Shown here: positions 59,115 through 64,000 of the stretch, in pieces
Position numbering within the stretch: the stretch's first letter is position 1
How the letters are laid out: every line of letters begins with the position of its first letter
Assembly (NCBI GenBank): GCA_036346205.1
Contig: JARFJB010000749.1
Span: 1,392,001-1,456,000 of the forward strand
Origin: Vesta saturnalis
Taxonomy: Eukaryota; Arthropoda; Insecta; Coleoptera; Lampyridae
DNA length: 64,000 nucleotides
Direction: 5' to 3'
Notes under the pieces: generated by a model
Databases searched by the model: none
Told to the model about the DNA's origin: nothing
The model's input: the letters and a program-made list of their open reading frames with translations, nothing else
Translations under genes and position numbers: made by a program

Positions 59115-60401
59115 CCCTTAACTGTTGACATGGAGCCTATCAGACTCCGCCCACTGTACTTTGATCAGTAACGCCCACTCAAATGCATTTACAAGTGCCT
59201 GGCTCTCAGTACCTTCTTAACTTTCAGTCTAGTTTGAGGCCTTAAAAAGACATTATTGTAAATTTTTTGGTTTCCGAGTTATAGTCGTTAAGGAGTCTGG
59301 GAGACTCCATGTCAGTGTGTGTGTAATATAATTGAATATATGATCCTGGCGAGTTCTTCACGATCCGTAAATATTTTAGATCAAAATTTCGAGGAACTTT
59401 GTAATCAATGGTATGACGAGGCGAATAGTGACATATGTGATACTGAGAACGAAGACGAGAGTGTTATACTCAGTGAACATGACTCTTGTAGTGAGCAAGA
59501 ACTAAATTCTGAAGAGGACGATTTTCAGCAAGAAATTGATTCTGAAAACAATTTGGAAGAAGAATGTGCTTCAGGTAAAAATTTGGAAGTAACAAAAAAG
59601 GCTTATTTTTACGGAAAAAATCGATATAAATGGAGTAAAATAGAGCCAACCCGAAATGTACGAACTCCACAACATAATATTATGCATTTGCCAGTGGCAC
59701 GTCGTCCTGACCAAGATAATGCTTCCACTTATTTTCAAATTCAGTTTTCTCAGGATATGTGTGAGTTAGTCATAAAGTGGACCAACCAAAAACTAGAAAA
59801 CATGAGAAATACATATAAAAGAAAAAATAAACCAGAATTAGCAAATATAGATGAAGTGGAATTCAAAGCGTTTTTGGGATTGTTGCTCTATACATCCATA
59901 TTCAAATCGAATGATGAAGATGTACGTAGTCTTTTTGCTGCAAATGGTAAAGGAAGAGATGTTTTCAGGGCAGTTATGTCAGTGCAACTATGGTAAATAG
60001 GACAATATGGTTACTCAACTTTATATACTGCACGAGTTTTATTTTATAATACTAGAACTGTATTTTTGTTTTTTTGAATTAGTTTCAACTTTATTACATT
60101 TTTGCACAACAGAAACTAAATTCAGATCCATTTTTGCTTAATTTTAATTGTATAACAAATACCTTTTTTTTAAATGCTTTATTGTAGATACCTTCCGTTT
60201 TTGCTCAAATGATCCAAAAAAATTATATTATTTGAATTTTTGTTGTAAACATGTTTCTTCTTAAGCAATAAACTTTGTTGTTTTTATATGTGAACTCTTA
60301 ATTTTTATAAAATTAAGGAAAAAATGGCTTTTCCCTTTGTGGAGCCCTCCAGACTCCATGTCAGCGTTATAGTCATAAAATGAGATGTCAGCAGTTAAGG
60401 G
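59115..60401 (+). mobile_element. piggyBac-type element inserted in the right terminal repeat of element C
   Basis: Ends CCCTTAACTGTTGACAT (59115) and, inverted, CCCTTAACTGCTGACAT (60401) are flanked by TTAA at 59111-59114 and 60402-60405. A subterminal GAGTCTGGNAGACTCCATGTC-type palindrome recurs near 59293 and 60343. The TTAA belongs to element C's terminal repeat, about 10 bp from its end. Confidence 0.9.
59319..59996 (+). pseudogene. piggyBac transposase N-terminal part, truncated
   Basis: A 225-codon frame whose likely ATG is 59319 or 59340. Residues about 25-85 are acidic and low-complexity, as in PGBD N-termini. Then FYGKNRYKWSKIEPTRNVRT, HNIMHLPVARRP and the dimerisation/DNA-binding start ANIDEVEFKAFLGLLLYTSI appear. 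It stops at VMSVQLW, before the DDD catalytic domain and the CRD. AATAAA follows at about 60268. It could make a catalytically dead fragment. The other piggyBac remnant (51550) retains the complementary C-terminal part but belongs to a family with different ends. Confidence 0.8.
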
Positions 60402-60869
60402 TTAATGACACCCGGTACATTGCACATGCTAAAGTTTCACACGGAGCCTTCTCTCCCCTATTCAATATATCAATAAAACGTTTACATCTTTTCAAAGTCT
60501 ATACCTAGCTTAATTATATCCCTGAACTAATTTCTCTCAACTTAGATAATAAACCAAGAATTAATTTTTATTGCTAACCTTACATTCAGGAAAAAAATAC
60601 ATTTTTGTTAAATAACTTGGCAACATTGCATTTTATATGTACAAATGTATACATCGTTGAAAAGCTTATTCATTAGGCTATCCAAAAATGTAATGATATA
60701 CAGTGTGTTCCATTTAAAATAAAAAAGTTGATAGCCCCTACTTTTACGAATCACCCTGTAGGTGCTAAAATATTTTTAAGTTGTGCACGTATTGGAACCA
60801 TATAACTTTTGTATAAATGACGAATCAGCGAAGCCACATCTTCCGTCGCGTGACGCTTTGGACACCCGG

Positions 60870-61710
60870 TATAGTGTCCCTTTGCAGGTCGTGTAATAAG
60901 ATTCGATTTGTTACTGCATTTATTTATTTTTCTCGTCATTTGAATAATATATTCATATTTAGATCGACTAGAATAAAAATATGCTTCGATCTACACATTT
61001 TTGGGTTAAAATCAGGGAGGGTTTTGCATATGTTACGGAACTGAATCTTATAAACAAATATTATGTCATAAATAATTTTAGTAACATAAATATAGATGTC
61101 GATAGTATTCACCCTAATGTTTTATATTTCCCTTATGTGACGCGTGTATTTATTAAGCGACTCCCTCAATCAGAGCTTATCGCAAACAAAATGAAATTTG
61201 ACCCATTTTTATTATAGAAAAAAGTATTAAAAATAATTTGGTCAATTCACATTCTTCAACCTACGCTTGTATATTATTTCTAAATTTAAATTTACGAAGG
61301 AGGCTGCGTATTTACAGCTGAGATGCTCCACTAAGCAGTAACTAACTCTTAATCCGTTTGTAAAGATTTCTTGTGTAGACAAAGTGATTAAGTGAAACCG
61401 GTTATAATACGATTAATTATAATACCTTAGCACAAGTGTTGCGTGTATACACATACAATGTATTAATGTATAGGTAAACGTACTTAATTTCCGACTATAT
61501 TGCAGCCTGTTTTTCTGTCAGGTTGCGATTTACATACGTGACGTTTCTTGAAATTGGATCTCAATTACCGTATTTATTTTTTTTTTAATTAAAATTTGTT
61601 GCTATTGCAGTAACTGCAAGAATAACCCACAGAAAAATTTGGATAATAGCCAATAAGATAACAAACATGTTAGTGAGTGTTACATAAACTTAACGGTATA
61701 TTTATTGATA
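60870..61710. other. non-coding, 5' region of the next gene
   Basis: No motif supports the frames at 60817-61217. A possible acceptor TTGCTATTGCAG ends at 61610 and TAAC repeats precede ATG 61711. No TATA box was convincing. Confidence 0.35.
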
Positions 61711-62731
61711 ATGGCAATTCGGACATTAACACGTAACACATCAGACGTTCATTTAAATGACGTGATATGTTTACAAATGAAAAAACCGAAAAGTTGGAAT
61801 TGGGAACTATCGACATCAAAATCGTCTCCTCATATTATAATGCCAACTATAAAATTATATAATTCAAGAGGAAAATTATTGGTTGAAGCGGAAGATAATC
61901 ACCTTCAAAGACGAAGCTGGCACAGTTCCGATGTTAAGCCAGAATGCACAAAAGATAAAAAGGATATAAATAACGACGTTTTAAGTTTGAGGAAGTTAAG
62001 AAAATCTAAAAGTGACGTCTTTAATTATACTCCTTGTCTTAATCTAGATCAAACAAAAACGAAGTTAGAATCTATTAATGATGGAATTGCTTTAATACCA
62101 TTGCAAAAATCGTGTAGTGACGTTCTACAATCACAAAATAAAACAAAAAATGTATTGCGAAAGAATCGATCTGTTCGAGATATGTCGTCATATCTTTTAC
62201 ATAAAAGATCTAAAACTGACGATCTTTTTCAAAGACTGATGAAATATAATGAAGAGAGTATAAAAAGGGCGATTACTGATGGTTATAGAAATTTTATTAC
62301 CCCTCTCACCGATAAAGGAAATGACGAAGTCCGAATTGATAAAGAAAAATGCAAGAAAACAACGTTTACAAAAGAATGTGCCACTTACAATAAATTTCCG
62401 AATAATCAGATTCAACCGGACATCAATTTTTTTACGCATAAAAGATATCAAACACGTACTTGTAGTGCTGGCACTTTGATCGTAGCGGAAACTTTCAATT
62501 ATGGAAATCGAAGAAGGCGGCGTACAGAAAATGGTGATATTGTGATTAGTCCTGTTAGAAGTGAATGTAAGGATAATGACTATTTAGTGCAAGAACCAAT
62601 AACACCAAGTAGTGATTTAAACGATCTAAAAGCAAGTGGATCCTTCAATGACGAGCAGCAAAAACCTCGAATAACCAAATCACCGTCAAAACGAAAACGA
62701 TTTTTAAAGAAATATTCTGAACGTCGAAACG
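61711..62731 (+). CDS. large coding exon of an unrecognised host protein with repeated S-D-V motifs
   Basis: ATG 61711 opens an uninterrupted frame with balanced composition. It runs 340 codons to a consensus donor (CGAAACG/GTAAGTTT) at 62731; the frame continues to 62853, but that part is probably intron. The protein is basic and mostly disordered. A short motif recurs: RRSWHSSDV (about residue 69), RKSKSDVFNY (about 97), LQKSCSDVLQ (about 130), KRSKTDDLFQ (about 167), plus CSAGTLIVAETFNYG near 250 and a KSPSKRKRFLKKYSERR end. The SxSDV form with upstream basic residues looks like repeated phosphorylation or docking sites. I do not recognise the gene. Downstream exons must lie beyond the window or in the following repeats. 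Confidence 0.7.
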
Positions 62732-63531
62732 GTAAGTTTTCGGTTGTGTGGAGAATATTTAACCCCTCTCGTAATTCCCGTTATAATTTAGCTGGGTTAA
62801 GAGTAATAATTCACCTTACAACACAATTAGGCGGGTTGCTGAATTTTAACTAAGTGCGTTATTGATTGCAAAGATGCCTGGGAAAAAATGATGACATTTA
62901 TCAAGCTTTTTCTTCGTTCCATTTAAGTATTGTTATTAAAAGAAAAAGTTATTTCTATTAAATCGATCTTGTGGTATTTTTGCTCATATTGATGAAATGT
63001 GAAACTTGTTATTAGATACCGTAAAACTTTCTTTTATTACATCAATCATCTGACTATTGGCGAAATTCTGTCTCGTAATAACTCAATTCGTGCCTATGGC
63101 AACCTAATATTGATTAGGAAAACTTTATTTTCTCGGTTTTCAAATTGTGTTATACGTATGACCACCCTCTTGTACTCCTATTTCCTTCCAACTATTTATG
63201 TTAAAATTACTTTGATGCGAGCCGCTACTTTTTTTTCATTTTCTTTCAAAAGTAATGAAAAAATATTTATTTCATACTGTACTGTAATGTACTGTCAGTT
63301 TTACGTCATACTCTAGTATACTGTAAAACACGTTTTTACGGTATAGTAGCTTTTTACAATACACTAGGAATTTTACCGTACTCAATTCAAAGGCAACTGC
63401 AGAAAAAATTTATTAACAAATTTTGAGAAAATAAACAGATACAGAATTAAAATTGAATTGAAAATAAGACCTAAGGTGAAATTCAACTGAAAAATAAGAG
63501 TTAAGGTCATTTTGGTATGTTTAAATTAATA
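62732..63531 (+). other. probable intron / non-coding
   Basis: Begins with the donor GTAAGT. The frame at 62999-63316 has no motif. TACTGTA-rich low complexity occurs at 63270-63360. Confidence 0.4.
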
Positions 63532-63600
63532 CAGTAGAACCTCTTTAATCCGAACCGGTGTGAAAAGAGCGGCCAGTTTCAGCAGCCAAAATTTACGGAA
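63532..63600 (+). mobile_element. pogo/Tigger-like terminal inverted repeat, single end
   Basis: CAGTAGAACCTCTTTAATCC preceded by TA (63530-63531) matches the typical Tigger/pogo terminus beginning CAGTAGAACC. No partner end occurs before the window limit. Confidence 0.55.
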
Positions 63601-63719
63601 ATACACGACAACCCAGTGACGTTCGTAAATAAATTAGTTACTAAATCTATAATCATTACTTATTCAAATACTTATGTCATTAAGCATAAAAATAATACAA
63701 AAACCGCTCTTTACAAATT

Positions 63720-64000
63720 AAGAATAACAATGATGCAAAAGTTGTTTTTTGCAAAACCGTCTAAGGGTTGTTTATAGCTACCCCCTTTTATACATCATGA
63801 AAACTAAACATAGTATCAGGATGAAATTTTCAGGATAAATACTTTATTAATTAAGGATGACAATGATGCAAAAGTTGTTTTCTGCAAAGCTGTCTAAGGG
63901 TTGTTAATTGACACCCTCTTTAATACATCTGAAACTAAACATAGTATCAGGATGAAATTTGTGGATAAATACTTTATTAATTATGGATAACAATGAACAA
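63720..64000. repeat. tandem repeat, about 131-bp unit, running off the right edge
   Basis: TGATGCAAAAGTTGTTTT recurs at 63731 and 63864, and TTAAGGATGACAATGA-type sequence at 63718, 63851 and 63981. Two units are nearly identical and a third begins at the edge, suggesting a satellite continuing outside. Confidence 0.75.

Larger units (their letters stand above)
56832..60415 (-). mobile_element. element C: mariner-superfamily transposon with about 590-bp terminal repeats
   Basis: The left repeat is 56832-57422 and the right repeat is 58507-59114 plus 60402-60415, interrupted by piggyBac. Ends read CCGGGTGAGTCATTAAGGAA (left) and, inverted, CCGGGTGTCATTAAGGAAGG (right, with piggyBac removed). 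TA flanks at 56830-56831 and 60416-60417. The ends share the first CCGGGTG with element A. Confidence 0.82.
54679..60869. mobile_element. element A: long palindromic foldback element hosting three others
   Basis: The left arm is 54679-55146 (468 bp) and the right arm 60418-60869 (452 bp), near-identical in inverted orientation. They begin CCGGGTGTCCAAAGCGTCA and are flanked by TATA/TA. At the apex the two arms would meet at ATG-TA-CAT with no unique interior. A is therefore an almost perfect palindrome, or a MITE formed from two arms. Elements B and C occupy the apex TA. Confidence 0.82.

Noticed and set aside
62732..62853. Continuation of the host exon to the stop at 62853
   Set aside because: A consensus donor GTAAGT at 62732 and a change of composition make this more likely intron.

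Overview
The window is nuclear DNA of an insect (or a close arthropod relative). It is AT-rich, coding exons are bounded by GT/AG introns, and most of it is decayed transposons. The clearest host gene is the 3' half of neurexin IV (Caspr family, septate junctions) at 2846-5685. A second host-like coding exon lies at 61711-62731; its product is not recognised. Three further candidate exons are weak (minus 35253-35375, minus about 38077, plus 40907-40993). The species and order cannot be fixed from the sequence alone.

Layout. 1-1170: Tc1/mariner-like transposase pseudogene. 2846-6190: neurexin IV and its 3' UTR. 6730-9570: fossil of an insect transposon-associated protein, then repeats and a hammerhead-ribozyme-like motif (9145-9183). 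9580-12120: RTE-type LINE lacking its RT core. 13885-17788: tRNA-SINE, Penelope-like GIY-YIG remnant, GT microsatellite, Tc1 fossil. 17938-23484: three THAP N-termini with P-element-like termini, and a complete pogo/Tigger-like element (19983-22875) nested in one of them. 24416-26650: BEL/Pao-type pol and envelope remnant. 26700-27700: decayed C2H2 zinc-finger array. 28380-30735: Jockey-type LINE. 33640-40290: minisatellite, TA and CA microsatellites, a second SINE, and copies of a dispersed repeat called R1 here. 42210-43333: hAT-type non-autonomous element with an 8-bp target duplication. 43352-47873: a 4.5-kb giant inverted-repeat element. 48034-52760: a Polinton/Maverick (adintovirus-like) capsid cassette interrupted by a piggyBac remnant. 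54679-60869: a stack of four DNA transposons. 63532-64000: a Tigger-like terminus and a roughly 131-bp tandem repeat running off the edge.

The two most informative regions are the Polinton-like block and the transposon stack. In the Polinton block the integrase tail/chromodomain, penton-like, pX-like and major-capsid-like frames follow each other with almost no spacing. Two of the three junctions are TAATG stop/start overlaps, which raises the possibility of coupled translation. In the stack the terminal repeats and target duplications allow the order of insertion to be read: palindrome A first, then C at its apex, then B beside C, and piggyBac in the TTAA of C's right terminal repeat (at any time after C). 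Virus-derived genes here are all broken (frameshift, stop, internal deletion) and are described only as remnants.
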